Of a DNA stretch of 17,039 nucleotides, positions 1-6,255 are shown one piece after another. How positions within the stretch are numbered: the stretch's first letter is position 1; every line of letters begins with the position of its first letter. The position numbers and the translations under genes were made by a program. The stretch is from Actinomycetes bacterium (GTDB taxonomy: Bacteria > Actinomycetota > Acidimicrobiia > Acidimicrobiales > RAAP-2). Below the pieces are notes generated by a model. That model saw only the letters and a program-made list of their open reading frames with translations, made no database searches and was not told the DNA's origin. The stretch spans positions 1 to 17,039 of the forward strand of contig JAJZSX010000015.1 in assembly GCA_021849435.1 (NCBI GenBank). The letters run 5' to 3'.

Positions 1-134
1 CCGCCCTCGGACAGGTCAAGGGCAATGTCACCGACACCTGGGGCAAGTGGTCCGACGTGGTGACGGTCAAGCCCGCTGGCACGGTTCAGTCGACGACGAC
101 CACCAGTCCCAGTGGTGGTGGCGTCGGCTTCTAA
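1..134 (+). CDS. C-terminal end of a probable secreted/surface protein (partial)
   Basis: An open frame enters from the left edge (first full codon at 3) and ends at TAA 132-134, giving 43 visible residues. It includes a stretch resembling the last strands of a beta-sandwich repeat (WGKWSDVVTV), followed by a Thr/Ser/Pro linker and a Gly-rich tail ending GGGVGF. Fibronectin-type-III or similar extracellular domains often end this way, so an exported protein is likely. Neither the N-terminus nor a signal peptide is visible. The next gene starts 26 bp downstream on the same strand and has its own Shine-Dalgarno site. The frame and stop are seen directly; the domain type is a guess from a short fragment. 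Confidence 0.6.
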   Translation, partial: ALGQVKGNVTDTWGKWSDVVTVKPAGTVQSTTTTSPSGGGVGF

Positions 135-160
135 CGACACGTCGACACGGGAGGAACGTC

Positions 161-1216
161 ATGTCCATTAAGACGGAAACCCAAGGATGTTTTCTACCGT
201 ACGCCCCGGCGAGGCCTAAGTCTTCCAGGTTGGGCGACGCGCGAGCGATTGTGGCGTCGCGCGTCTATTTGCCCGCGTTCTCGATTGTCGCGTTGGCAGT
301 TGTCCTCGTGGCTATCGGTTGGGCGAGTCGTTGGGGTGGCGGCGACTTTGCGTCCCCAATGTCCGAATTGCGCGTCGTCCTCGTGGGGCCGCTAACCCTC
401 ACAATCCTGGCCGTCTTCCTCGTCGTGGAGAGACTGCACCCGGCGCAACGACGACCGATCTTTGCTCGAGGATATCGACAGGACCTGCTTTATACGATCT
501 TGAACGCCACCATCGTCGCCCCCCTCGTTGTCGCTCTCTCACTGTCGTTCGCCGTGGTCGCTCGCAAATCGCTGCCGTGGATAGTCTTGCCACGAGTCGG
601 GTCTCTGCCGCGATCGGCGGTGATCTTCCTCATCTTCGTGATGATGGACGGCTGCAATTGGCTTGCGCATCTGGCCAACCACCACATCCGGATGTTGTGG
701 CGCTTCCACGAATTGCACCATTCTCAAGAGGACATGAGTGTGCTGACGGTCTTTCGAACCCATCCGCTCATACACGTGTCCTACCTCATTGCGTTGATTC
801 CGGGTATCGTCCTCATCGCCAATGGCGCCTTGCCAACCACACTGTTGGTCATATACGCCGGCTTCGTCGCATTTGAACATTCGAACACGAACGTCGGCTT
901 CGGTCCCCTAGGGCGGATCTTTGTGAGCCCGAACTACCACCGTATCCACCACCGTTTGGATGGCCGACAGGACGTCAACTTGGGCTTCGCATTGACCATC
1001 TGGGATCAGCTCTTCCATCGAGCCGTCTTCCCCACGAAGGAGACCATTCGAGCCGACACGGGGCTCCCCGGCCGGCCACTGCGAGTGGAGCAGGAGGCCG
1101 AGCGACCGCACCACCTGTCCGTTCTAGTCGCCCAACTGTTAGCGCCTTTCCGCCCGCTAAACCGTGACGAAGCCCGATCAGCCCTCCAGCGATACTCCGA
1201 CGATGACCATGCGTAA
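161..1216 (+). CDS. Sterol desaturase / fatty acid hydroxylase family membrane protein
   Basis: This 351-aa integral membrane di-iron oxygenase belongs to the fatty acid hydroxylase (sterol desaturase) superfamily, which inserts OH groups or double bonds into lipids. The three histidine boxes are intact: H170-x3-H174, H183-x2-H186-H187 (HELHH) and H260-x2-H263-H264 (HRIHH), with an extra FEH at 240. Hydrophobic segments lie near residues 35-55, 70-90, 108-133, 151-168 and 205-235. The ATG at 161 was chosen because GGAGGA sits just upstream (about 150-155); a longer upstream frame starting at 47 overlaps the previous gene and lacks lipid-enzyme character. The stop TAA is the point where an ISKra4 element inserted. 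Without that element a DoxX gene would follow within about 50 bp, so the two were probably co-transcribed. The lipid substrate cannot be told from sequence. Confidence 0.88.
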   Translation: MSIKTETQGCFLPYAPARPKSSRLGDARAIVASRVYLPAFSIVALAVVLVAIGWASRWGGGDFASPMSELRVVLVGPLTLTILAVFLVVERLHPAQRRPIFARGYRQDLLYTILNATIVAPLVVALSLSFAVVARKSLPWIVLPRVGSLPRSAVIFLIFVMMDGCNWLAHLANHHIRMLWRFHELHHSQEDMSVLTVFRTHPLIHVSYLIALIPGIVLIANGALPTTLLVIYAGFVAFEHSNTNVGFGPLGRIFVSPNYHRIHHRLDGRQDVNLGFALTIWDQLFHRAVFPTKETIRADTGLPGRPLRVEQEAERPHHLSVLVAQLLAPFRPLNRDEARSALQRYSDDDHA

Positions 1217-1224
1217 TTTGATTA
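1216..1224. repeat. Left 9-bp target site duplication of the ISKra4 element
   Basis: ATTTGATTA directly precedes the left terminal inverted repeat and is repeated exactly at 4639-4647 after the right one. A 9-bp duplication is the length known for the ISKra4 subgroup. Its first A is the last base of the TAA stop of the upstream hydroxylase gene, so the insertion left that protein intact. Confidence 0.93.
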
Positions 1225-1240
1225 GGGTGCGGCTCCCCTA
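1225..1240 (+). repeat. Left terminal inverted repeat of ISKra4 element
   Basis: GGGTGCGGCTCCCCTA is the exact reverse complement of 4623-4638. It lies at the transposase 3' side of the element. Confidence 0.93.
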
Positions 1241-1279
1241 ATGGGGCTGGAAGGTCTGTCTCATTTGGGGCAGGCTTTT

Positions 1280-1453
1280 CATCGAGCCACTGACTGGTGA
1301 GCACTTCAAGCCCCCGAGCATCAAGCTCTATCTCTAGATCGTGCCCCAGCCAGTCGGTGAGGTTGACGGAGAAGGCTGGAGGGGTGTCGTGCCAGGAGCA
1401 CTGATCCATTAGGTCGCCGCCGTTGTCCTCGAGGCTCGAAACCATCGACCATT
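1280..1453 (+). ncRNA. Candidate IS110 bridge RNA (left-end non-coding region)
   Basis: IS110-subgroup elements transcribe a structured guide (bridge/seek RNA) from the non-coding left end, upstream of the recombinase gene. Here that interval is about 200 nt and contains stem-loops. CCCCAGCC at 1344-1351 pairs with GGCTGG-A-GG at 1374-1382 around a 22-nt loop, the kind of bulged stem with a large loop expected for a targeting loop. A second hairpin has stem GTGC/GCAC with a CAGGA loop at 1389-1401. The ends of the RNA and the guide bases are not determined. The role is inferred from position and family knowledge, not from a match to a known RNA. Confidence 0.33.
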
Positions 1454-1465
1454 GGAGGTGACCAC

Positions 1466-2680
1466 GTGATATTCGTCGGAGTGGACTGGGCCGAGGCCCA
1501 CCACGACATCTGCGTCCTCGACGAGGCGGGAGAGGTTCTCGCCCGAAAGAGGATCCCGGACACCCTCCCCGGCGTTCGGACGCTGCACGAAGTACTGAGC
1601 GAGCACGCCGAAGAACCCGACGGGGTGATCGTCGGCATCGAGAAGGACCGGGGGCTCATCGTCGAAGCGATGCTGGGTGCCCGCTACCACGTCTACGCCA
1701 TCAATCCGATGTCCGCCGCCCGCTACCGCGAACGCCACGTCACCTCGGGGTCTAAGTCCGACCCCGGTGACGCCAAGGTGCTCGCCGACCTTGTGCGCAC
1801 CGATCGCCACAATCACCGCGAGGCGACGGGCGACTCGCAAAACGCCGAGGCCGTGAAGATCCTCGCGCGAGCTCACCAGAGTGCCGTCTGGACACGCCAG
1901 CGAGAGGCGAACGCCCTGCGCAACGCGTTAAAGGACTACTACCCGGGTGCGCTTACGGCCTTCGGCACCGACCTCGACGACAGCGACGCGGTGGCGATTC
2001 TCGAGATCGCCCCGACGCCGGCGCTCGGGCGCCAGTTGTCCAAGTCCAAGATCATCGCCGCGCTCAAGCGCGCGGGCCGGATGCGCAACCTCGAGCGACG
2101 AGCGAGCGAGATCCAAGGCGCCTTGCGCGAAGAGCAGCTCGCCCAGGGCCCGATCGTGGAGGCCGCCTACGGGCAGACGACCGCGGCCCACGTCGCGATG
2201 ATCCGCGCCTACAACGCGCAGATCGAAAGTCTCGAAGGGGCCCTGTCGGAGAATTTTGAGCAGCACCCGGACGCTGAGATCATCCTCTCCCTGCCAGGAC
2301 TGGGGACGGTCCTCGGCGCCCGGGTGCTGGGCGAGTTCGGGGACGACCCGAATCGCTACTGCAGCGCCAAGTCTCGCAGGAACTACGCCGGCACGTCGCC
2401 GATCACGAGGGCCTCGGGCAAGAGCCACATCGTGCTCGCGCGATACATGCGAAACCGGCGCTTGGCCGACGCCCTCGACCAGTGGGCTTTCTGCTCGATC
2501 ACTCGATCAGTGGGCGCGCGCGCCTACTACGACGAACTGCGCGGGAGGGGCAAGACCCACCGCCAAGCCATTCGTCAGCTGGCGAATCGCTGGGTCGGGA
2601 TCCTGCATGCCTGCATCGAACAGCGCGTCAGTTACGACGAAGGCATCGCCTGGAAGCATCGAGTCGACCTCCCGGCTTGA
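1466..2680 (+). CDS. IS110-family DEDD recombinase (transposase)
   Basis: This 404-aa protein has the two IS110 domains. The N-terminal RuvC-like DEDD domain carries VGVDWAE (D7), GIEK (E59) and SDPGDAKVLADLV (D99, D102). The C-terminal Transposase_20 domain starts near residue 273 with LPGLGTVLGARVLGEFGD and includes PITRASGKS, where S317 is at the position of the family's catalytic serine. IS110 enzymes recombine DNA through a circular intermediate, guided by an RNA from the element end. The GTG start at 1466 follows GGAGGTG (1454-1460) by 5 nt. Length is normal for the family and no frameshift is seen. The gene runs convergently with the ISKra4 transposase, the two stops being 30 bp apart. 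It is probably functional, though activity cannot be judged from sequence. Confidence 0.92.
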   Translation: MIFVGVDWAEAHHDICVLDEAGEVLARKRIPDTLPGVRTLHEVLSEHAEEPDGVIVGIEKDRGLIVEAMLGARYHVYAINPMSAARYRERHVTSGSKSDPGDAKVLADLVRTDRHNHREATGDSQNAEAVKILARAHQSAVWTRQREANALRNALKDYYPGALTAFGTDLDDSDAVAILEIAPTPALGRQLSKSKIIAALKRAGRMRNLERRASEIQGALREEQLAQGPIVEAAYGQTTAAHVAMIRAYNAQIESLEGALSENFEQHPDAEIILSLPGLGTVLGARVLGEFGDDPNRYCSAKSRRNYAGTSPITRASGKSHIVLARYMRNRRLADALDQWAFCSITRSVGARAYYDELRGRGKTHRQAIRQLANRWVGILHACIEQRVSYDEGIAWKHRVDLPA

Positions 2681-2710
2681 CAAGTTAGGCACCAGGGGTG
2701 TCTAGAGTGA

Positions 2711-4210
2711 CTACGCGGCCAGCGGAATGACCCCCTGGTCGTAGCGCGACTCGTGGACGCGCTGGCGTTCATGGTCGAGGTGGAACCGCCAGTAGTCGTC
2801 GAAGTCGCCGTTCGAGCGCACCGCTCGTAGCTTGAGGACGGCCTCGGCCCCGTCTGTGGACCAGCGAGCGCCAGTCACGTCCATCCGGTCCCGGACAACG
2901 TGTCGCACGGCCCCTTCGATTACGCCGGTCGCGATTGGCCACCCGGCGGCGAGCGCCGTCGGGTAGTCGAGGTAGGGCGACTTGTTCGTGAGATACCTGG
3001 CTGCCTCGTCGGCCTTCTTGCGCTTCGCCGTGGTGAGCCCTTCGGCGGTCGCCCGCCTGCGAATGCCCGAAGCCACTTCGCGGGCGTGCCCCTCGAGCAC
3101 CGAGAGCGCCCGGCCACGGACCCACTGCTCTGCGGTGGTGTCACCTTCGGCGAAGAAGCACCATGCGGCCGTCCAGAGGTACTCGAGGACGTGGACGAGA
3201 TCGACCACGATCGTGACGTCGAGTCCTCGTGTCGTCGCCTCGACACCGATGCGGTCGATCTGGTGGTTGTTGCCGTCGACGAGGGCGACCCACCTGCGCG
3301 TGTGGCCGGGGTCACGCCGCTCTGCCTCGTCGAAGAGGCGCCCCACGACCTCGGAAGCGTCCTCAACGACACTCGCGGTCAGCCACTTGTTCTTCGCCTT
3401 CGGTGCTTCAGGGGGGTGTTCTTCACCGGCCTTGGGGGCCATGACGTCGTGCGGGCTGCGGGGCACGGGGGTCACGTCGTAGACGGCGCCAACCTCGGCC
3501 ATGCGCTTTCGGTTGCGCTTCTCACCTTTGGAAAGACGCGTGGTGAGCTTGTTCGCCGCCGCGGCGGCCGCCTTGGCGGTCTGTTCTCGCAGCGAGTCGG
3601 GGCGCATGACGATGCCCTTGCCGTCGGCCGAGATCACCAGGGCATCGGACTCGTCGACCGGTGTGTGGGACCTGGCCTCGTAGAAGCCCTCCACGTCACT
3701 CGCTCCTCGGGCGGTGAGGTTCTCGACCTGGCGCTTGCCCACGTGCTGGCCGGTCGCCCGCTCGAGCGCCGCCCCAGCCTCCTCGAAGGATCCCCTCGAC
3801 GCCTCCACCGCCGCCAAGCGACGCAGCCCGTGGGAGTGACGCTCTTCTGGCAGGTTCAACAGCGCATCGGCCGGATGAAGGTTCGGATGTCCGCGGTGAC
3901 GGTAGGCGAGGCGCTCGACGTCGACGGTGCCGAAGATCGTCGCGAGCGGGCGCCGGTGGCCAGTTTCGACCGCTCCATGCGCGACGCCGTCGGAGTCGAC
4001 CACGCTCTGCATGCGCACCTCGTTCAAGGACCGAAGGGAAAGGTGGTCCTGGAGCATCGTGCGCAAGAGCTCGCGACCACGGGCATCGAGCTGGTTCTCG
4101 AGTTCCGCGTGCGCGAGCTCCGCCGCCTCCGGCCCAGCGAGCCAACTGATCATCTCCTCTGCGCACTGGCTCGAGGCGCCGAAGTGCTCCAGAGCGCTCG
4201 GTGCGCTCAC
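2711..4210 (-). CDS. ISKra4-family transposase (ORF2)
   Basis: This 499-aa DDE transposase has sequence typical of ISKra4: SADGKGIVMRP (D196), WVALVDGNNHQIDR (D312), VVDLVHVLEYLW (D337, H340) and GWPIATGVIEGAVRH (E432). It ends with GDFDDYWRFHLDHERQRVHESRY. D196, D337 (or D312) and E432 probably form the acidic triad. I chose the GTG at 4210 because it overlaps the stop of the upstream 96-aa ORF in GTGA, has GGAGAGG about 9 nt upstream, and begins just before recognisable family sequence (HFGASSQCAEEMISWLAGPEAAEL). The frame is open for another 102 codons upstream, to an ATG at 4516, but that stretch overlaps the first ORF and reads as low-complexity shadow sequence. It should act on the 16-bp repeats at 1225 and 4623. 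Confidence 0.92.
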   Translation of the reverse strand: MSAPSALEHFGASSQCAEEMISWLAGPEAAELAHAELENQLDARGRELLRTMLQDHLSLRSLNEVRMQSVVDSDGVAHGAVETGHRRPLATIFGTVDVERLAYRHRGHPNLHPADALLNLPEERHSHGLRRLAAVEASRGSFEEAGAALERATGQHVGKRQVENLTARGASDVEGFYEARSHTPVDESDALVISADGKGIVMRPDSLREQTAKAAAAAANKLTTRLSKGEKRNRKRMAEVGAVYDVTPVPRSPHDVMAPKAGEEHPPEAPKAKNKWLTASVVEDASEVVGRLFDEAERRDPGHTRRWVALVDGNNHQIDRIGVEATTRGLDVTIVVDLVHVLEYLWTAAWCFFAEGDTTAEQWVRGRALSVLEGHAREVASGIRRRATAEGLTTAKRKKADEAARYLTNKSPYLDYPTALAAGWPIATGVIEGAVRHVVRDRMDVTGARWSTDGAEAVLKLRAVRSNGDFDDYWRFHLDHERQRVHESRYDQGVIPLAA

Positions 4211-4497
4211 CTGCGGCCGCCTCTCCGACTGCGAAGCGCAGCGACCCCTTCTCTGGCCGCGCTCTCGAGCTCCTTTCTCGTCGACTCGTAGCGCTCGAGC
4301 GCCGCCCTCACTTCCTCCACCTCCCCGGCGCTCAAGGTGAGGATCTTGGTCCGACCGTCCTCGGTGTAGGTGAGCGCCGGACTCTCGTGAGGCTCTCCGG
4401 TCGCGCACCGACAAGTCGGCTTGCCGCAGCGACGTCGGAACGTCGTCAAAGTGCCATGGAGCACCAATGGTCGAGCTCGGCGTGCGATACAGGGCAT
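4207..4497 (-). CDS. ISKra4 accessory ORF1 (DUF6788-like, 96 aa)
   Basis: This small basic protein usually lies directly upstream of ISKra4 transposases. Visible hallmarks are GTLTTFRRRCGKPTCRCATGEPHESP, with C24, C29, C31 and H37 as a possible metal-binding knuckle, then YTEDGRTKILTLS and a helical C-terminal part (EVEEVRAALERYESTRKELESA) ending in Arg-rich sequence. The role is not established; DNA-end recognition or regulation is plausible. The ATG at 4497 follows an AGGAG (about 4503-4507) that partly overlaps one arm of a 9-bp inverted repeat, suggesting translational control. Its TGA overlaps the GTG of the transposase, so the two are translationally coupled. Confidence 0.85.
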   Translation of the reverse strand: MPCIARRARPLVLHGTLTTFRRRCGKPTCRCATGEPHESPALTYTEDGRTKILTLSAGEVEEVRAALERYESTRKELESAAREGVAALRSRRGGRR

Positions 4498-4504
4498 AGT
4501 AGCT

Positions 4505-4536
4505 CCTATCTGTCATTAATAATCCCTACAGATAGG
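4505..4536 (-). promoter_or_regulatory. Inverted repeat in the ISKra4 leader, overlapping the ORF1 ribosome binding site
   Basis: On the minus strand CCTATCTGT (4536-4528) is a perfect 9-bp reverse complement of ACAGATAGG (4513-4505), with a 14-nt AT-rich loop. The second arm runs into the AGGAG that serves ORF1. In RNA it would form a hairpin hiding part of the Shine-Dalgarno site; in DNA it could be an operator. The pairing is seen directly and the role is inferred. Confidence 0.5.
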
Positions 4537-4622
4537 CAAGCCCACCGCATCGGCAAGGTGGTGGATGCTGCGAGTTTCGACCCCTTCAGGGTGTCGAGAT
4601 CAGGAAACGGCGGGCGTCACTC

Positions 4623-4638
4623 TAGGGGAGCCGCACCC
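4623..4638 (-). repeat. Right terminal inverted repeat of ISKra4 element
   Basis: TAGGGGAGCCGCACCC matches the left repeat perfectly in inverted orientation. It lies about 125 bp upstream of ORF1, so the promoter of the element should lie between them. Confidence 0.93.
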
Positions 4639-4647
4639 ATTTGATTA
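4639..4647. repeat. Right 9-bp target site duplication of the ISKra4 element
   Basis: ATTTGATTA repeats the 9 bp at 1216-1224 exactly. Confidence 0.93.
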
Positions 4648-4667
4648 AGCCGCTACGAGGCCACTCG

Positions 4668-5162
4668 TTGCTGGTCACCATGTTGGAAACTAGCCGCCCA
4701 ACTGCGACCACCGACGCCGCCCTTGTGGCCGTACGCGTGGTGCTCGGGTGGATTTTCATCTATTACGGAGCGGGAAAACTCTTCGGTCTTTTCAACGGTC
4801 CAGGTATCCATCGAACCGCCGTATTTTTCTCGACGACCGCGCACTTGCATCCCGGGGGGTTCTTCGCTGTCCTCGGAGGGATCATCGAGTTCACCGGAGC
4901 CTTCGCGTTGATTCTCGGGTTGGGCTCACGCCTAGCGGGCCTTGCGCTGATGGGTGACCAGATCATGGCGATGGTCACGGTGACGTGGAAGAACGGGATC
5001 AATTCACTCTCGGCGACGCCCGGCTATGAGTTCAACCTAGCGCTCGTCGTCCTAGCGCTCGTAGTGGTCGCCCTTGGTGCAGGTCGATTCAGCGTCGACT
5101 CCCTCGTGGCTCGTCACTTACGTGCGACCGCGATGGATCTCGGAACCGGGCATGGCCGCTAG
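4668..5162 (+). CDS. DoxX-family membrane protein
   Basis: This protein of about 164 aa has four predicted hydrophobic segments. The first contains AVRVVLGWIFIYYGAGKLFG, the middle ones GFFAVLGGIIEFTGAFALILGLGSRLAGLALMGDQIMAMV, and the last NLALVVLALVVVALGAGRFSVDSL. The G-GRFS-D ending and the GxxKLxG motif are typical of DoxX/DoxD-like proteins, whose biochemical role is mostly unknown (some act in redox or thiol stress complexes). Two starts are possible: TTG 4668, with GAGG 7 nt upstream, used here, and ATG 4680, which lacks a good ribosome site. The stop overlaps the start of the next gene by 11 bp. The ISKra4 insertion lies 20 bp upstream of the TTG and has cut this gene off from the hydroxylase gene and any promoter before it. 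Confidence 0.82.
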   Translation: MLVTMLETSRPTATTDAALVAVRVVLGWIFIYYGAGKLFGLFNGPGIHRTAVFFSTTAHLHPGGFFAVLGGIIEFTGAFALILGLGSRLAGLALMGDQIMAMVTVTWKNGINSLSATPGYEFNLALVVLALVVVALGAGRFSVDSLVARHLRATAMDLGTGHGR

Positions 5163-5850
5163 TCTCCATCCCGTCGGACAACCAACGCCCACCCGTTTGA
5201 CGCAGCGTTTACGGTTCGGCCGGTCAAAATGCGCGTATGTCTCGTGGATCCGCTTCGTCAGAATTTCAGCGAATCTCGCCGGGGCAACAGGCGCGGCGTT
5301 CTTCGCCGCCGCGGGTCTGCGACACTATCTCGACACACACTCATTGATCGGTGCTGCTTTCTTGGCCGAGCAGTCGTGGATCGTCATCGCCTACTTCGTG
5401 AGACGCCCCGCAGTGGTAGTTACTCAACGAGCTGGTGACTGGCTACTCGCCTTCGGTGGGACGTTCGGTGGGGTGATGTTGCGACCTACCGGAGTCCATC
5501 CGCACTGGGGGATTATCGCCGGGTTGGCCACACAGATCATCGGCCTCGCCATCGGTATGGCGTCGTTCGCGGCCCTGGGCCGCTCCTTTGGCTTCGCTGC
5601 GGCCGATCGAGGATTGGTGCGTCGTGGTCCATACGCCGTCGTGCGCCATCCCATCTACGCGTCCTACTTCTTGCTCCTGTTCGGCTACGTGCTGCAGAGC
5701 GTGTCGGTGCCCAACGCCTTCGTGGTCGCCTTCGTGCTCGGTTGTGATGTAGGTCGGGCACTCGTCGAGGAACGTTTTCTTGTCACGAGCAATGCCTACG
5801 ACGATTACCGATCCCGGGTGCGTTGGAGGCTGCTTCCTGGAGTTTGGTAA
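5152..5850 (+). CDS. Isoprenylcysteine carboxyl methyltransferase-like (ICMT/PEMT fold) membrane protein
   Basis: This protein of about 232 aa carries the C-terminal signature of the ICMT/phospholipid methyltransferase group. RGLVRRGPYAVVRHPIYASYF (about 153-173) should bind S-adenosylmethionine, followed by EERFL (206-210) and YDDYRSRVRWRLLPGVW at the end. Hydrophobic segments lie near 40-55, 65-82, 98-110, 118-142 and 172-200. Bacterial members methylate lipids, isoprenoids or other small hydrophobic molecules, so a lipid-modifying set with the hydroxylase upstream is plausible. The start used is ATG 5152, which overlaps the DoxX stop; the first 30 residues are not conserved-looking, so the true start could be later. 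No terminator was recognised after the TAA. Confidence 0.75.
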   Translation: MAASLHPVGQPTPTRLTQRLRFGRSKCAYVSWIRFVRISANLAGATGAAFFAAAGLRHYLDTHSLIGAAFLAEQSWIVIAYFVRRPAVVVTQRAGDWLLAFGGTFGGVMLRPTGVHPHWGIIAGLATQIIGLAIGMASFAALGRSFGFAAADRGLVRRGPYAVVRHPIYASYFLLLFGYVLQSVSVPNAFVVAFVLGCDVGRALVEERFLVTSNAYDDYRSRVRWRLLPGVW

Positions 5851-6255
5851 ATCAGTTGCATTGTTGATCCTTGAACCGCCGGGTTTTGGCCGAGCGTCGT
5901 CCACAGATTTTTGGTTGATCTTGGCTCAGCATCCACGAACCGCAGACCGTGATGCCCACTTGATGCCCGTGCAATCGAGGAAGTGGGCTCGCGGTCCGTA
6001 AACACACCTTCCCACCAGTAGTGATGCGAGCTGCTTGCCAGTTCAACGAGAAGCTTCCCAAGTTGACGAAGTGGGTCCGTCGGCACCGGTAGCCTCTGCC
6101 AAAGTCAAGTGAAATGATGGTCACCCGTTGAGCAATGAACCCGGCGGGACGTGTTCAACTCCGAGCCGAACCCGTGTCTAAAGTTCGACTCGATTGATTC
6201 CGTCAACTGGCGTCTTGTTCACTGAGCCGACAACGTTATGTAGGCGGAAGTTACG
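5851..6255. other. 405-bp intergenic stretch without a supported gene
   Basis: This lies between the methyltransferase-like gene and the 3' end of the racemase-family operon, where transcription converges. Short overlapping open frames exist on both strands (for example 5805-6086 and 5852-6124 on the minus strand), but none has a recognisable family, a clear ribosome site or consistent codon bias. An ATTGTTGA at about 5870 resembles half of the palindromes found at 7869 and 15055. I saw no strong hairpin terminator. It may contain decayed mobile DNA at the edge of the island, but that is not demonstrated. Confidence 0.5.

Larger units (their letters stand above)
1241..2710 (+). mobile_element. 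Probable IS110-family element nested in the ISKra4 element (boundaries approximate)
   Basis: A complete IS110-type recombinase gene plus about 220 bp of upstream non-coding DNA lies between the left inverted repeat and the stop of the ISKra4 transposase. IS110 elements usually lack terminal inverted repeats and make little or no target duplication, so the ends cannot be placed exactly. The left end lies somewhere in about 1241-1290 and the right end in about 2681-2710. The long left and short right non-coding ends fit the IS110 subgroup rather than IS1111. The alternative is that the gene is long-term cargo of the ISKra4 element. Confidence 0.55.
1225..4638 (-). mobile_element. ISKra4-family insertion sequence, 3414 bp, carrying an internal IS110-type gene
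   Basis: The element is bounded by perfect 16-bp inverted repeats that begin with GGG (1225-1240 and 4623-4638) and by a 9-bp direct duplication of ATTTGATTA. GGG ends, a 9-bp duplication and the two-gene layout (accessory ORF, then transposase) are typical of ISKra4. A simple ISKra4 element of this gene content would be about 2 kb. The extra 1.4 kb at the left end is an IS110-family gene with its upstream non-coding DNA, either a nested insertion or cargo. Both ISKra4 genes look full length, and the clean target duplication indicates a fairly recent single transposition event. Confidence 0.93.

Noticed and set aside
975..1445. 156-codon minus-strand open frame whose first 75 codons look protein-like and rich in G/C at third positions
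   Set aside because: It lies in the non-coding left end expected for an IS110 element, crosses the ISKra4 inverted repeat and continues as antisense to the hydroxylase gene. No family is recognised and there is no good ribosome site. A short real gene ending near the repeat cannot be fully excluded.
2900..4291. 463-codon plus-strand open frame
   Set aside because: It is exactly antisense to the ISKra4 transposase, which has clear family sequence; long antisense frames are common in GC-rich genes.
4211..4516. N-terminal extension of the ISKra4 transposase to ATG 4516 (601 aa)
   Set aside because: The extension overlaps the conserved 96-aa ORF in another frame and its own sequence is Arg/Gly-rich shadow. 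The ATG also lies in the loop of the leader hairpin without a ribosome site.
5805..6124. Overlapping minus-strand open frames of about 90 codons between the methyltransferase-like and racemase genes
   Set aside because: No recognisable family, no ribosome site and competing frames of equal length; not supported as genes.
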